Of a stretch of 64,000 bases of DNA, positions 1 through 13,700 are shown in pieces. Made by a program: the position numbers and the translations under genes. The stretch is from the NCBI RefSeq assembly GCF_021134715.1, contig NC_060018.1, positions 11,115,501-11,179,500 on the forward strand, written 5' to 3'. The notes under the pieces are model-generated. The model had not been told where the DNA came from, ran no database searches, and was given only the letters and a program-made list of their open reading frames with translations. Position 1 is the stretch's first letter; every line of letters begins with the position of its first letter. The DNA comes from Daphnia pulex (Eukaryota > Arthropoda > Branchiopoda > Diplostraca > Daphniidae).

Positions 1-3000
1 TTATCGATAGACTTATCAGATGAACCATATTTTCTATTTCATACAATTCAAGCTATTACACGAAGCATTTATTCACTATTCTTGTTTCACAATCTTTCGA
101 AAACAAATAGACTATTTCAGCTTGAATGAGAATCAGCTCAAAAGAGTTAGCAGTAGTTCAGCCAACAGTAATTTAGCTAGGTCACTAGGAAACGTGAAGA
201 ACGAGCGTATCAAATGAATCAAACCGGTTAGGCAACATCCAATTTGAAAACCTTTCGTCAAAATGTAGTCATCAACAGAGAACTCGTTATAATTTTCTAT
301 TAACGAATCATCTCATGTAGAAAAGATAATAAACCACCACCCGCAATGCTCTCCTATTTTAAGCTACTTTCTATTACATGCAAACCTATATTACCTCGAC
401 AGGGATGTCTCTTGCTGGGCATTAATCCAACGCAGACCAGCAATCAGGCAAATTCATCTTACACTCAACCTTTGTCTAAATAATTTTTTATTGGTATTAA
501 TATTTTGCTTTCTAAAAGTAACACAGTTCAATTTCATACAAGTTTTTCTCAACTGCTGATAGTGGGTTATCGATCCTGATTTCCGAATGTTTATAAAAAT
601 ATGTGCCACAGAATCTGAATTTTGACCGATTTTGACTGAACTTACTTTAGCCACTTTTTAGCAACTCACTTTAACACTTTAGCCTAGGTTAGCTACTTAA
701 CAATTTGCGTATGAAAGCAAATCTGGGTAGGTTGTGGCTACGGTTTTGGGCTATTTTCGTGGTGGGAGAAAACCAAAGCATTGTTTTGAATAAAATCTCG
801 ATAAAAAAAGAAAAATGTGTTAAATACGTAGTTTAAGAGCAAGACTCAAACGCGCAGAAAAATAAAATGCGGGTGCCAGATCAAATGCAATAAAATGCCG
901 GGATGAATTAAACGCATAACCAAACTGTTGGTTTGATTAAAGAATAAGCTCTCATTATTTAAGGATTTTTTTTTTTTTTTACTGCGCGACTATTTGAGTT
1001 AAGGACGATATTAGACTGCTATGTGACGATAGTTTGAAACATATAACTGTATACAACAATCTGCTGGAACTAATATATCACGATCCGACGGGTCCGTGTA
1101 GCTGTAGCCGTACATGAACTGGGAAACCAAGCTGAAAACCATGATGGAGCTACAGACTTCCGTCTGGGTCGAGAGTTATTTAATTTTTTTTTCTATCATT
1201 ATTTTTTCATTTATCATTAAATTATGAAAGGTCTCCCATTCAATTATTATATGTTTTTTTTTCTAGTTATTAAATAACCGACGCCAAAAATTTTTACAAG
1301 AAGGCTTGTCATCTTTAAAAAGGAATTGAAGCTTCCGTAACGAGATGACGAGAATCGCTCAATTAATCTGTTTATCATGTGATTGATGCCAAATAGATTG
1401 GAGTACAAATTCTTAATAGGTATGGATTTTACTTTTTTCTATTTTTACGTAAGTAATTTCCGTTAAAATCATTTTAACTTAGTCATAGAAAGGACATTTA
1501 GGCTATGCGCTATAAATAACTTCATCGCAATATTTTAAACCATATATCTATATCTAAAAATAGTTTTCGGTCAAACAGATATGCTGCTGAATTTTATAGA
1601 ATGAAACAAGTCTCAAAACCACGCACAGTAATCAGTAAAGAGAAAGAGGAGAATAGAAAATTACGGTGGCATCGCGAAAGCAGATGCCGCCTTATTGCTA
1701 CCCTAAACTGTTACGGAAATCCGTTGTTCATCGTTCTCGACCACGATGTATGGTCTATGACTATAATTTTCTTTTTTCGCAAAGGTAAAATAATATTGCA
1801 TTGGTGCACTTAACCTAATCATCATTTTGAAACCTGCGAAAAGAGGCCTAGGGAAGAAAACTCAAGTAAACAGGACGTGGTGGTTAAGGGAAATTGATAT
1901 CTAATGGTTTTTTAAAAACTACGTGTGCGGTTTTTCTGTGAAAACGGACAAAGTAATTTTCTCCCCCAAAAGAGCCAGTCTTCTCCATCCAACTCTGTTC
2001 CCTTACGTCTGTAGTAACCTTTATGGGCGTTTATGGGATTTAACATTTCCTCTGCATCAACCGTCAACCCCGAATCCATATGAAATATATGAAGTTGAAA
2101 TGTAATGGCATCGACTTTGTCATAAATAAAAAAATATTACCTTGTCAATTTCCCATAAACTAAAAAACACTTTTATTATGCACAAAACTATTTGTTATTG
2201 CAGGCCTATTGGTCTTCATTGGCCTTGACTTCTTATTTTTACGTAACACTTTTTCTGCACCCCTCTCCAACCCCCTTGTACTACTTCCCACAACACTCTG
2301 AAGATCGCGCCCCTCCAACCACGTTACGTACCGGGACCGGGCGGCGGGAGCTGTGTTCATACCTCATACTACAGCCTTTTGAAGCCGTTACGTAGGCCAT
2401 AACGTTTTAGGGTTTAAGCAAAGGTTTTTCACCTAAAAAAAAACAGTTACCTTCCACACTACGGCTACTTAAACCAAAGCACGTTAAAAATAACGCTCAA
2501 AATGGCTGTTGAACGATACCACTAAATTAGACACCTTAGCTTAAAGTTTAAACACAAAATGGTTCTTACTGACGAATTTTTAAATCTTCAACATCTGCTT
2601 TTATAAAATATGAAAAATTGTATTCGCTTAGGAATATAATGTTATGATTGATCAACTTTTTGATTGACTGGAATTTATGATGGAAAAATTCCATGTGTGT
2701 TTTGTTTATTTTTATAATTTACTTGGGCATAGGAGACGTGCGAGTCGTGCACATGGTAGACTATAGATGTCGCAATCCTCTGATAAAATAACGACGGAAA
2801 TATAGCCTGAAAATTAAAGTGTGTGGAAGAGCTAGTATTCTTACCAGCTACTGTAGTATAAATAATCTTCCAATTTCTTTTAATGATGCTGAATTATGTT
2901 GTGATTTCAGTTGCGCCGCTGCACACGGCTTTTTATACCTCTGACTGGTCGAAGCGCAGATGGAGTTCTGACTTCTGAGGAAAAAGTCTAGTGAATAACA

Positions 3001-6000
3001 ACTTTATAGCTATTCAAAAAATGTTCATGCGACTCAACACGGATCTCGAAGGCAAACACAAAATACAAAATGTTTGACATGCATATAATCATTTGCAGGC
3101 GATGCAGAGAAGGAATTATCTGGGGAGAGCATGTTAGGGAAATCGTAAAGACAGTATTATAAAATCAAATGAATTTTCAAAAATTTACTAGTCTGGAAAA
3201 ACATTGGCTTAGCTTTTAGAAGATATCTAGGCCTAGTAAATAATAAGAGGTAAGTTATAAGCTTTGTTGTATGACTTGTATCTGCTATTATTTTTTTAAA
3301 ATTATTATTACCCAATTAAACTTGAAATCAAAATTGGTGATATCTTATAAAAACAACACTTGATGTAGGAACTCGTAGAAAAAAAAATAATTTAGTTATT
3401 TATTAATAATTTCGAGAATATGAATGGAGCAATTTCAAAACCACATGGAACACTCGGATGGCAAGGAACGACAAATCAGAGTTGGTCTACTCTCGAGAAT
3501 GAAAAATTGAATTAAAAACTGGTACCGGTAGATGCATTTGATCTTTCGTGAAGTTGAATTTGACAAATTGTCGATTTTGAGATAAAGTACGGTAAGTATT
3601 CATTTGAAAACGTAATCATTATAAAACTAAATATTAATGAGTCGGAACTTAAGCGCGCAGTAAACTAGTCAACAATTATAACCATCCAGTAACAAGAGTG
3701 AAAGGCTGGCTAAAACTCGGTGCGTCCGTGGCATTGATTTGGCTAATGGGAAAATAACAGTTGGAACACAAAGAGTTATTTTTTTTATTTCCGACACAAA
3801 AGATGTTGCGTCCATTTCGCCCTCTATCATCTCACCAGCTGCTTCTGAGTTCCAAGGTAAAGGGATATCGAGAAAGCTGCAAAGAGATTGCTGTAAAAAA
3901 AAAGTTCTAAAACTTCGAGATAATAAGTGCCGGTTAAGTGGTGAAACCAGTTGCAACTGTCTACAGATAGGCTATATATTTTTTTAAACACAAAAATATT
4001 GATACCAGCAACATTTTGTTTTTTAAGACTTAAGAGGTAATTTGAATTAAAATACATTTTTTATGAATAAGAACAGTAGGTTGGTTGGTAACTATGGTAA
4101 GGTTTTTGTAAAATAAGAAATTCTCAATGAAGCACACATCAGCAACACATTCAACATTTGAGTACAGCATATAACTCCAGAAGTGGAATAATACGACTAC
4201 GGTCCGCCAAAATTGTAAAAAAAAAGTATGTTAGAAAGGATGGATCACGCATATAGCAATAGTCAGAACGACGGGCTTAACGACGAAGAATACGTTTGCA
4301 ACGACCGAATGCTGACCGAATGTTATTTAACGTTCGCAACTAGCGAGAACTCGAAAGGCCTACCTTATTATACATCTGAGCGCTTTAATAAAACCGACCA
4401 CATTTATTTATAAGACGATGTACGATTTAATTTTAAATTTAAAAAAGTAATGATAAAAAGAGTAGTAGCAACCCTATATTTTCTGAATGCAATTCAAAAA
4501 ATTCAAGCAGCATAATAATTACTGATATATCTGAAAAATATCAACAACATGCAGTAGCTAGTAGTCTTGTGGAATCCACTAACTTTTTTAAAAGCGCTTC
4601 AGTTCACAGACGACCTAAATCGTTTCTCGGCGTTCCTATTTTCCAGCTCTCTCCCACTCGTCCTCGACAAAGAAATTGAGGATGATTGGATTTCCGAGAG
4701 GAAACAGCAAAAAGGCGGCGCTCTTGGGGTCTCATTGAGCGCCAAGAGGGGAGGGAGATTTCGGTTCTACTGAGAAACAGTAGAGCGAAGAGTGCAATAA
4801 TGCGTAGCACAGTAGAATCAAATTGAAAATCTGCTCTTGGCCTTTATCAAGGGGATCAAGGGAATCTCAGTCACGCAATGTCAATTAGGTTCGTCAATTT
4901 TTTTTTCAGTTGAGCTTCAAAAAATCACCTTCGTCTGTGAAGGTTGACATACGCTAGCGTCATAAATTTACGTATGATATTTCATTACATTAAGCAAAGC
5001 ATGTAAATTGAAAATATTGAAATCAATGGAAAAGAATCAAATTCTTTCCTTATAGTTGCAAACACAAATATTGTAAGAGTTCATTGATGTTATATTACAC
5101 AACTGTTACATATTTTAAATAAAATCGTTAGTGTACTACGGACTAAGGACGATGAGAAAACTGAGAAAACTTCCACAATTATAGCGATATCTTTTGTAAT
5201 AATCAACCAAATGTTTAGCGTCCATAATATTCTCCTCCTAGTGGGATATAAGAGAATAAAGTAGTAGTAGTTAGCAGGCCTACTCATTCCCAGAATGATA
5301 AAAAGGCCAGAAATAGCCGTCACAAGAAAAAAATTGTCGGTAGAAATGCATCCACTCGTTACTAAGCGCTAGCTAGCGTTAATTTACACATCTAGTTTAT
5401 ATATAATACGGTACGTAACATTTTCAATTAGTACTTCAAATTGATTTGATTTGATTTGTTAATAGTACCATTTTAAAAATACAAAAATACAAATTCACCT
5501 TCAGATCTACCAGTTTTATTAAATAATCTATATACAGGGCTTAGAGGCCTAAAAGTCAATTTAAAATAAAAAGTTGTTGCATCTAGATTTGATTAGAACA
5601 TTTCTTCAACCATGCCTTATTGTGCATCCTATCGTAGTTTAATAAATAAAGTTTAGTGTTTGTTCGTGAACTTTTCATAGACTGTTACATATTTGCACGA
5701 TTCTTTCGGAAAATATTTACCGCTTTTGACGAAGGAAAATGTGAATAAATAGTCATTTTTTAATTAGTTAAAAGTTTATTAGAATAAATCTGACTCTCGA
5801 TAGTGATTGGCACTTCCCTTAGCAACGCTGCCTGGTTTAACCATAATAGGTCTAAATAACTGCAAGTAAACATCAAGTTTGAACTGTTCATAACTCTCTC
5901 GTCACTCTCTCTCTCGCTCTTTATTTTCATTGGCTCTAACTTATTAGGCGATTTAATTTCCAGATTAATTTTGTCCGAACGTCAAGGCCTTTCCGGTCTT

Positions 6001-7794
6001 GACCAAACAAAGTGGCTTGGGTGGTGGAATCCGTCGCAAAATGGCGTATGGCAAATATCCCCGGCATAAATCTGGAAACGAGAATTCAAATGTGAGTAGA
6101 GAGGAGAAGCAATATAGCACACAGTGTACATCTAACACATAAATAGCTTTAGATATACTATGTAATATCCAAATTTTCGTTTTAAATCGATTTGGTGTAG
6201 TCATTTGTCTGGTTTGATCTTCAACTGTCGTGATGCAACATTTTTTTCTAGCGCAAATATAAAAACAATAAACTATCGTGGTAAAAGAAAATCCAACGGA
6301 TCAAGCAGGAGGCTGAAAGCAATAAATATAACGATTAACGACCATAAAACTCGACTGAAGTCGTGGTAAAGATGTTGCTGCCACCGCAATTGACACCGGT
6401 CGTCAAAAAGAAATGCCCGTTTTCGTGAGATGGGATATATTCAGCTCGCTCTAAGCATATTTCTGGCTTTTGTTGCTGTTCGCTAAAATATTTGAGCTCC
6501 CATCTAAAATGCGAAAAAATATTACTCGTCATCGGTACAAAAAAAAATTTATAAGCTTATACATATAATAGTGCTGCCTGGGTCAAATTCAATCGTAAAT
6601 TATTTTTGAATCTTATAAAAATTTCCCACCGCTAAGGGATTTCCATCAGTTTTTATTTGGTAGCAGTTTGGAAAAAGTATGGTGAAAAAAAGGAGTATGA
6701 GAGGAATATATTATTATATTAAGCAAACCGGTTAAGAAACCACTGATAGCCTTTCTATCCAAAAATGGGAATTTTCCACAAGCCACTACTTAGTCTCCGA
6801 CTTTTTGATAGCTAGGTGAAAATAAAATTTTATTTGTTCGCTCCCTTGATACATTAGTTTCTCAAGTTTATCGAGGTTACTTTGGTCAAATACATAGCGC
6901 GAAGAAATGAAACGAATTTTCTTTATGCGCTGAGAAATATTGTGCGGCCGGACGAGCGTGATGGTTTTCATTTGAATTGTGATGCGTTTAAAATAAAAGG
7001 ATTCGACTGATCGAGAAGCAGTCAGGTTGCTATCTTTCAATTCCTAAATCATTCTGATTATTTTGAGTTAAATTCAGTCAATGAAATAATTAGATGGTAT
7101 ACTTTACTATTTAAACATCCCCATGCACACAGAATGCAAAAATCTTCCTGCGAGAATCTAAAGTGAATTACGGGATATTCTGATTTATTTTAAACATCGA
7201 TATTACATCGCAGTCAGTTTGAACCCATCATCGGTTTGAACCGAGCTGTTAAAACTCAAAACTATCGACCGGATATACTACGCATATACATTTTGTATAC
7301 ACCACGAAAATAAATTAATTTCGGTTTTATGTCTTCAAGACTATCAAGGGGGAAATGTGGGGGGGGGGGAGGAAAAGAGAGGGAGGAGTGAGTGTTTTTT
7401 GGGTCATTGCCTCATTGGTGCTGGGTATTGCGTGTAAAAAAATAAGACGGCTACAGTGTTGCCGGATGGCTTTATATAACGTTGTGGTGCGGAAAAAGAG
7501 GTTGAATGTTGAAGTTCTTTTTCTTCTTTTCTTCTTTTTTTTTTGAAATTTTATGGAGGCGCCCGTGAAAGAGGAAAGGCCAAAACGCAGCCAAGGCACT
7601 GCTATCTTCAAAGTCGCCCTGGCTGGCCAGCTAGCAAGGTGGCTAGTAAGGAGTCTGAAGCCTCAGCAGCAGCAGGTAAAAAGTGGCGACGCGGTGAACT
7701 AAGGGGCTGGCAAGTGGGGAGGAGATGTCTGGTGTCGACGTTCCCGAGCTCAGTTTGGCCGCCTCGCTCCAGCAGTGAGCATGGCCCTCCTCTT
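1..7794. other. Spacer upstream of TMTC2
   Basis: I find no gene here that I can support. The reading frames are all under 100 codons, lack recognisable domains, and their composition matches the AT-rich background. Visible features are poly-T and poly-A runs, a pyrimidine-rich CTCTCTCT stretch near 5900-5925, and a G-run near 7359-7369. The last 250 bp before the TMTC2 start are clearly richer in GC than the rest and probably include the promoter and 5' UTR of that gene. I could not place a TATA box or initiator with confidence. Confidence 0.5.
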
Positions 7795-10700
7795 ATGGAT
7801 CAAACAGTGGTGCTCTGTACTTTGGCGGCCTTCCTCCTCTACTACAATACGTTGCACGCCGATTTTGCATACGATGACAGGTAAGGAACTAGAAAAACAC
7901 AAACAATATTTATCATTCATCTAGAGTCGAACATTTTTGGCCTTTTTTTTTTGGTTTGTCTTTTCATTTGATTTATTTTGACTGGCCGTGTCAAAATATT
8001 TAGTCAGTTAAGTGGTTTAGTGTACCGTTAAATTGATCGCGGCATTTGCTCTCTTCTGACGGATGAGGGTGGCATATTATATGGCTGCTCACTTCCGAGA
8101 GAGTAACACGTCTTCTATTGAGGCTGTTAAAACGTAAAACGATTCCAACAACCAAAAGAAAAGAAAAACTGCCGTCGCAGTTTTTAAAAAAAGTTTTTTT
8201 TTTTTGTTTTTTTGTTTTGGTTTTAATGCACCTCTGTTGATGCTGTAAAGAGAGAGAGAGAGAGAGAGAGTCCAAATTGAGTATTACTGATTAAATTGAT
8301 GAGAGCGTAAAATCGGCACGGAGAGAGAATCAAAGCCCGCCGCCACCGTCGGAGCTCTTTTCTTGTATAAGCGCACAGCAGACAGCACTAAAGGGCTTTC
8401 CGGCTTTCCCCTTCAATCTGTGTGCGCACCCGCTGAGAAGCTGACAAAATTCACAGCACTTAACACTTGTGTGTCTTAGCAGCAGCAGCAACAGGAGCAC
8501 ACACACACACACACAGCACAGCACCTTTTGGGTTTGTTGGCCCAGCAGGAGGAATACACACACTGGGAGGGCACACAGCGAAAGAGAAAGAAGTTTAGTT
8601 ACAGCCGTTAATGTAACGACGGGTTGTCACCCATTTTTTCCCTTTTTTTTTTTCTTTCTTTTTTCCTTCTGTCTTGTTCATTTTTTTAGAGCCATTGTTC
8701 TTAAATGGCCCGACGTTAAAGAAGTCAATTAAAAAGTACTTTTTTTTTCTTAAATCTAAGCCGAGGAATCCATTTGACGTAATTCGCATTTTATTTATCG
8801 GTTTATGAAAACAGACCGGCGGGTTTTTTCTCTCCCACTTTATTGGCTAGAGCTCAAATCAATTACAGAAATTCTAGCGGCATTAAATCATTTGTTCCTA
8901 TTTTCTTCGACAAAAGAAAACAAACGAAAAAACGTGATAATTATCCCGGGAGGTGCCAGGCCTAAAAAATTTCCTTTCAATCCAAGTTCAAGCGCAGACA
9001 AATTCCTGGACCGAACTGATTAAATTCCTTGATATGTCAACACCTGACGGCGTAAAAGGCTATAACCTATCACACGTCCAACACGGCAAATTGTTTCCAG
9101 TCAATATTTCATAAATTAATCATGCTGCCAACTCAATATCAAGTTACCACGCTCACATCGCATATCCCCCAGCAGGGATTCCTTTCCATTCAATTCCCGT
9201 TTCCTCGGAAGAGATACTTATTGAATCTAATAAATTAATAAGGTAACACACGTACTCAACAGGTCCGGGAAAATCTAAGCGTACTGTCGCCGTCGGTGGG
9301 TCGCTTATATTCGATCATGGATGTTTTGTTTGTAATTAACGTACCGGCGACCGACAAAAAATTTGTCTTCGGGAGCAAAGCAATCAGCAAAATATTTTAA
9401 GACATTTTGTCAGGAAGAAGAAGTCTTGTGTCATTTGAAAAAAGAAAGGAGAAACTCGACGAAAAGTTTCTTATAAGAAAAAAAAAGAAGAGGAGAGAGA
9501 CGAAGACATTCCTCACCTAAGGCCATGAGCGCGGCTCGCGAGGGTTTTATAGGTGTGTGCCAGCTAGCGCCTTCCCGTCTCCCTCTCACTCTCTCTCCTC
9601 CGAGAGTTCTTCTTCTTCTTCTTCTTTTTTCTCTCAGCATTTTTTTTTTGTCTTCTTCTTCGTCTTCTTCTTCTTCCCAGAGAATAAAAGAAAAGTATCT
9701 TCCCCTCTCCCCACTATCAGATTAATTGCTCGTGTCCTTCTAATGCGAGAGCTGGAGCTTTTTGTAGAGTATTTTAAGGGTCACACGTCACCTTTCTTAG
9801 CTTTTTCCAATACTCACCAGTTTAGGACGCGTTGTTGATGCTCCCTGTTCGTCTTCTCTTCTTCTTCTTTTTTTCTTTCTTTCTCCCAAACGAAGCTGCG
9901 TGCATTCTCACACAACAGCCCCCCCTCTCAAACTAGGGTAAAACAGCGAATGCCGGACAGCGATCCGACTTATGGCGTTTGTGTGTAAACCCGAAATGCG
10001 AATTTCCGGACAAAACGCGAATGCCCCGGACATTTTTTCGAATTCCGGACAGAAATATTTTTAAAAACTAATTATATCAATCGATGCAGTTTTTAATTCT
10101 TAGTAAAATTGCTTAAGACATATAGTACAGTGCAATGAAAGTATTATGAGATATTTCGATTTAAAAAATCAAAACATTGAGCTGTCAAAAACTGTTTTCG
10201 TCTGCCAAGACTTTTCGACCTGGGATCAAAACGACTTAACAACATAAAATTAATATTTTGAAAATCCCTTTCGTTTACTAAATTTCACAAGAACAAATAG
10301 GCCTAGAATTCTAAAACAAAAAACGAAATTGAAATCCGTATTGGAATTCTGGAGAAATTAAAGTAGAAAGTCGCCCATACGTGACGCGAATGTCCGAAAA
10401 CCACCGAAATTTGAAAATTTTCTTAGAATTTCTAAGTTAAGATTTTTATAGAAAAATTGGTATCAATAAATGTAGAATTAAGTCCTCTTTATGTCTAGCT
10501 GCATAATGGTAACATGACGTTAATATAATTCGTCTAATTAATGAAGGTTCTTTCCCCATAAAGCCCTTGATGCGAATTCTGGACAGCAGACGGAAAAAAT
10601 ATGACTGACACTGCATTACTCTTTATCCGTCGTATCTATAACAACATAGCACAGCGGTATAACATCTGCCTACCATGCGGAAGGACTGACGTTCGATACC

Positions 10701-13700
10701 TGCAAAGGGTAAATCTGCATTAAAAGATTTAGTAAAATCTTTTAGTCGTACATACAATTAGAAATGCAAAGCAAGCAACAGACATATTGAAACAAAAATA
10801 ATATGGACATCAGCTAGGTTCATACGTAATAATGGCTTCTACTTAAACCATAAATATATTCAATAATACATAATTGTAACAATTATTGAAATAAGTAAAA
10901 TAATCTTAACTGTTACCATCACGCTATTTAATTTTAACGTTATTGCAGTTATGAGATTTGAACGTTCAACCTACACGTTTACAAGCGGACCTTAACCCAC
11001 ACTGCCATAACGATACTTGTCTAAAACTATAAAGATCGATTACCGAGCGGACTATGTAGTCTGTCCGGAATTCGCATCATGGCTCCTTATGGGAGCAAGA
11101 CTGACGCTACATATAAGTGATTTTGAAAAAAAATTTACGCCCTTCGAACATTTTTGGGGGAATTTCAAGCAAAATGGGGTTACGGGCAAGGGAATTAAAT
11201 TAAAAATCACAAAGACTTTAATTATTTTACAATAAGAAACATTCCGGACGAAAGATACACCATTTTGGGGAATGGTAGTCATTATAAAACTAACTGCTCG
11301 ATTTTTTTCAAAAATTTTTTCACTAAAATTACTGAATTATTACGCCTTTTAAATATATTGATAAACAAGTGGAACGGGAAAGAAAAATTATGACGACAGC
11401 TTTTTTGGATCTGCTAAGATTCGATCCTCTTGTCGCTCAAATCTTTTTTTTTAAATAATGGAAAAACTATACAAAAAAACTTATAAACATTGCACATCAA
11501 TCGATTCGCCTTACAATTCTGCGTCGATTGATGTATAGACATATTAAAAAACAGAAAATCGAAATTTTTCAAAATTTTCTGTCCGGAATTCGCGTCAGCT
11601 GTCCGACATTCGCGTTTTGGCCTGTTTTCTATTTTCATCGATATTTAAGCAAATTCTTAAAAATAACGACAAAACCTTATATAATATTGTAGATCTTTCA
11701 ATTCTCTATCGATTGATATAATTAGTTAAGGGATTTTTCTTGTTTTAACCTTAGAAATTCCTTACCCCGTAAAATATGTTTACTAACTGACAACACAGAG
11801 CCAAAGTTGTCAGCCGTATAGAAAAATTGAGAAATTTCATTTCATGATAACTCAATTAATACAGCGTATTTTTATATGCCCTTTGGCTCAATTGTGTATC
11901 CCCTGTCATATTTTGAAATTCATTCATTAGTTTTCGTTAATATTTCGTCGTTTTTTTATAATTGTAAATTGAAAAAATCGACTTTTTTGTCCGGCATTCG
12001 CGTATCCGAGATGCTGTCCGGAATTCGTTGTTTTACCCTATATAAGAAATGGCTCCGCGCTTCTTCCTATGTGTTATTATAACTCGTGTGGCTTGATTTT
12101 CTTTTGTTTTTAAGTTGTTTTCTTCCAGCCCAGGTCATCCGTGAGTGATCATCTTTAGGCCAGACATTCGCATTCTAATGCCGATAGGTTCTTTTATCGA
12201 TACAAGGATCAGCTATTTTCCTAAAGCTTTCGACACATTAGTCCGTGTTACACGTACGAACCATTGTATGTCAATGCTAGCTACACTCCTGACAACTTTT
12301 TCTTCACTTTTATTTCGGGTATTAGACGTCTCAACTTGGAGCCAAACGTCTTGATTTCGGGCAGAGTTTGAGGCGTCCAATATCATTCACATTGTCCGTC
12401 GATATCTGCTCGATAAATCACCGCTAACTATATACTAACTATTGCCATCAATGTTTCGTCGATCAAATCAAGCTCGAACATTATTAAGAACATTTTAGAA
12501 TGATAGGTTGTATTCAAGTGTTTAACATCTTATAGTTGAAGCTCAAAGAACTTTACTTTTCATGCCGAAATTGAAGTTCATTTTGTTATGTGATAGAAAC
12601 TTTCGCAACGGCAGACTGTAATGAACCCTGAGCCAAATTTAAAATCCAAAAATTTAAGTAATTCTATTTTATCGTTTGTTCATACATTATAAACCGGTTG
12701 CACGAAAATCCGACGGCAATTGGCTTTCTCTCCGCGCAATCCAATCTATTTTCGCTCGGAAGTTCTTCTAATTTCGTCGTTTTCTCCATTTATTATAAGA
12801 AAAAAAAACACTGTTTTTTTTTAAATCTGATGTTCTAAAAATAAAAAAAAGAAGCAACGAAATAATATACGAAGCGCGGTGGGTGGTATGCATGTTCAGT
12901 GTTCATATCAACTGACGGGGGGAAACGAAAACTGGCTTACCGTGCCATCATGACGTTTTACGCTCTCGCTTCAACAGTTCCACGGCATGACTGTCACATT
13001 GGTCATCGCTCCCCATTTTTTTTCTTGAAATCTGTTTTGGGGTTTGTGTGTGTTGTTGACAACATCAACAGCTTTCATAATAAGTGGCGACTGAGTTGTT
13101 CAACAGTGAAATAGCTATATCAATAACGATCTGCCGATTTGGAACTTTGTTCATCTCCGTCGTCACCTGTCAAAACATGTTTGACTTTTAAAAGTAAAGT
13201 GTAGGCATTCAAACTAAAATAATAGGGAACAAAGTACGAAAAGACATATGTTGTAGCCATTCCACCGCACATCGCGGCAGTTATACCTATTTTATGCATC
13301 AAATATTCGAGAGAGCCGCAATCTTTCTACTTTGGAAGGAAATGATTTCAATTGCTCCTCGAAGCCTAGCCTTTGATACGATAAGAATCTTGTGTAAGGC
13401 AACAACATCACCGACAAATCGATACAAGTAAATATTCTTTTTGTTTTTTTATAGAACGTCCGTTAAAGTGAACCGATTCATTCACATGGCCCCTGAGACT
13501 AGTCTGACGCGATTCGTAACGGATTGAACCAAATACCAGTCCATCAAAAGGAGTGAATTGCTTTCGACTTGATATTCGATATTGTTGAACGATGTTGTGC
13601 GTTGAAGCATACTGTGTAGTAGTTTCTATGTGCACTATGCTTGCTTGTTCAGCTGTCACAACCCATCAGGTTCAAGGGTGGAAAAGAATTCCTCTTTTCC

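Larger units (their letters stand above)
9934..12040. mobile_element. Non-autonomous TIR DNA transposon, about 2.1 kb, with subterminal motif arrays
   Basis: The left end reads TAGGGTAAAACAGCGAATGC and the right end is its imperfect inverse (ACGAATTCC then TGTTTTACCCTA when read inward). The terminal inverted repeats are about 38 bp and continue through CCGGACAGC and ATC.CGA. Both ends begin with TA, so the element proper may start at GGGTAAAACA with a TA target duplication, as for Tc1/mariner-like elements. A motif of the type GCGAATnCCGGACA occurs about six times in the left 650 bp in one orientation and about five times in the right 1 kb in the opposite one. No transposase reading frame is visible, so this looks like a non-autonomous (MITE-like) element. 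The family is not recognised. Confidence 0.8.

Noticed and set aside
7543-7794. In-frame upstream extension of the TMTC2 first exon (84 codons)
   Set aside because: Basic, low-complexity sequence with no counterpart in the family. The ATG at 7795 matches the vertebrate N-terminus.
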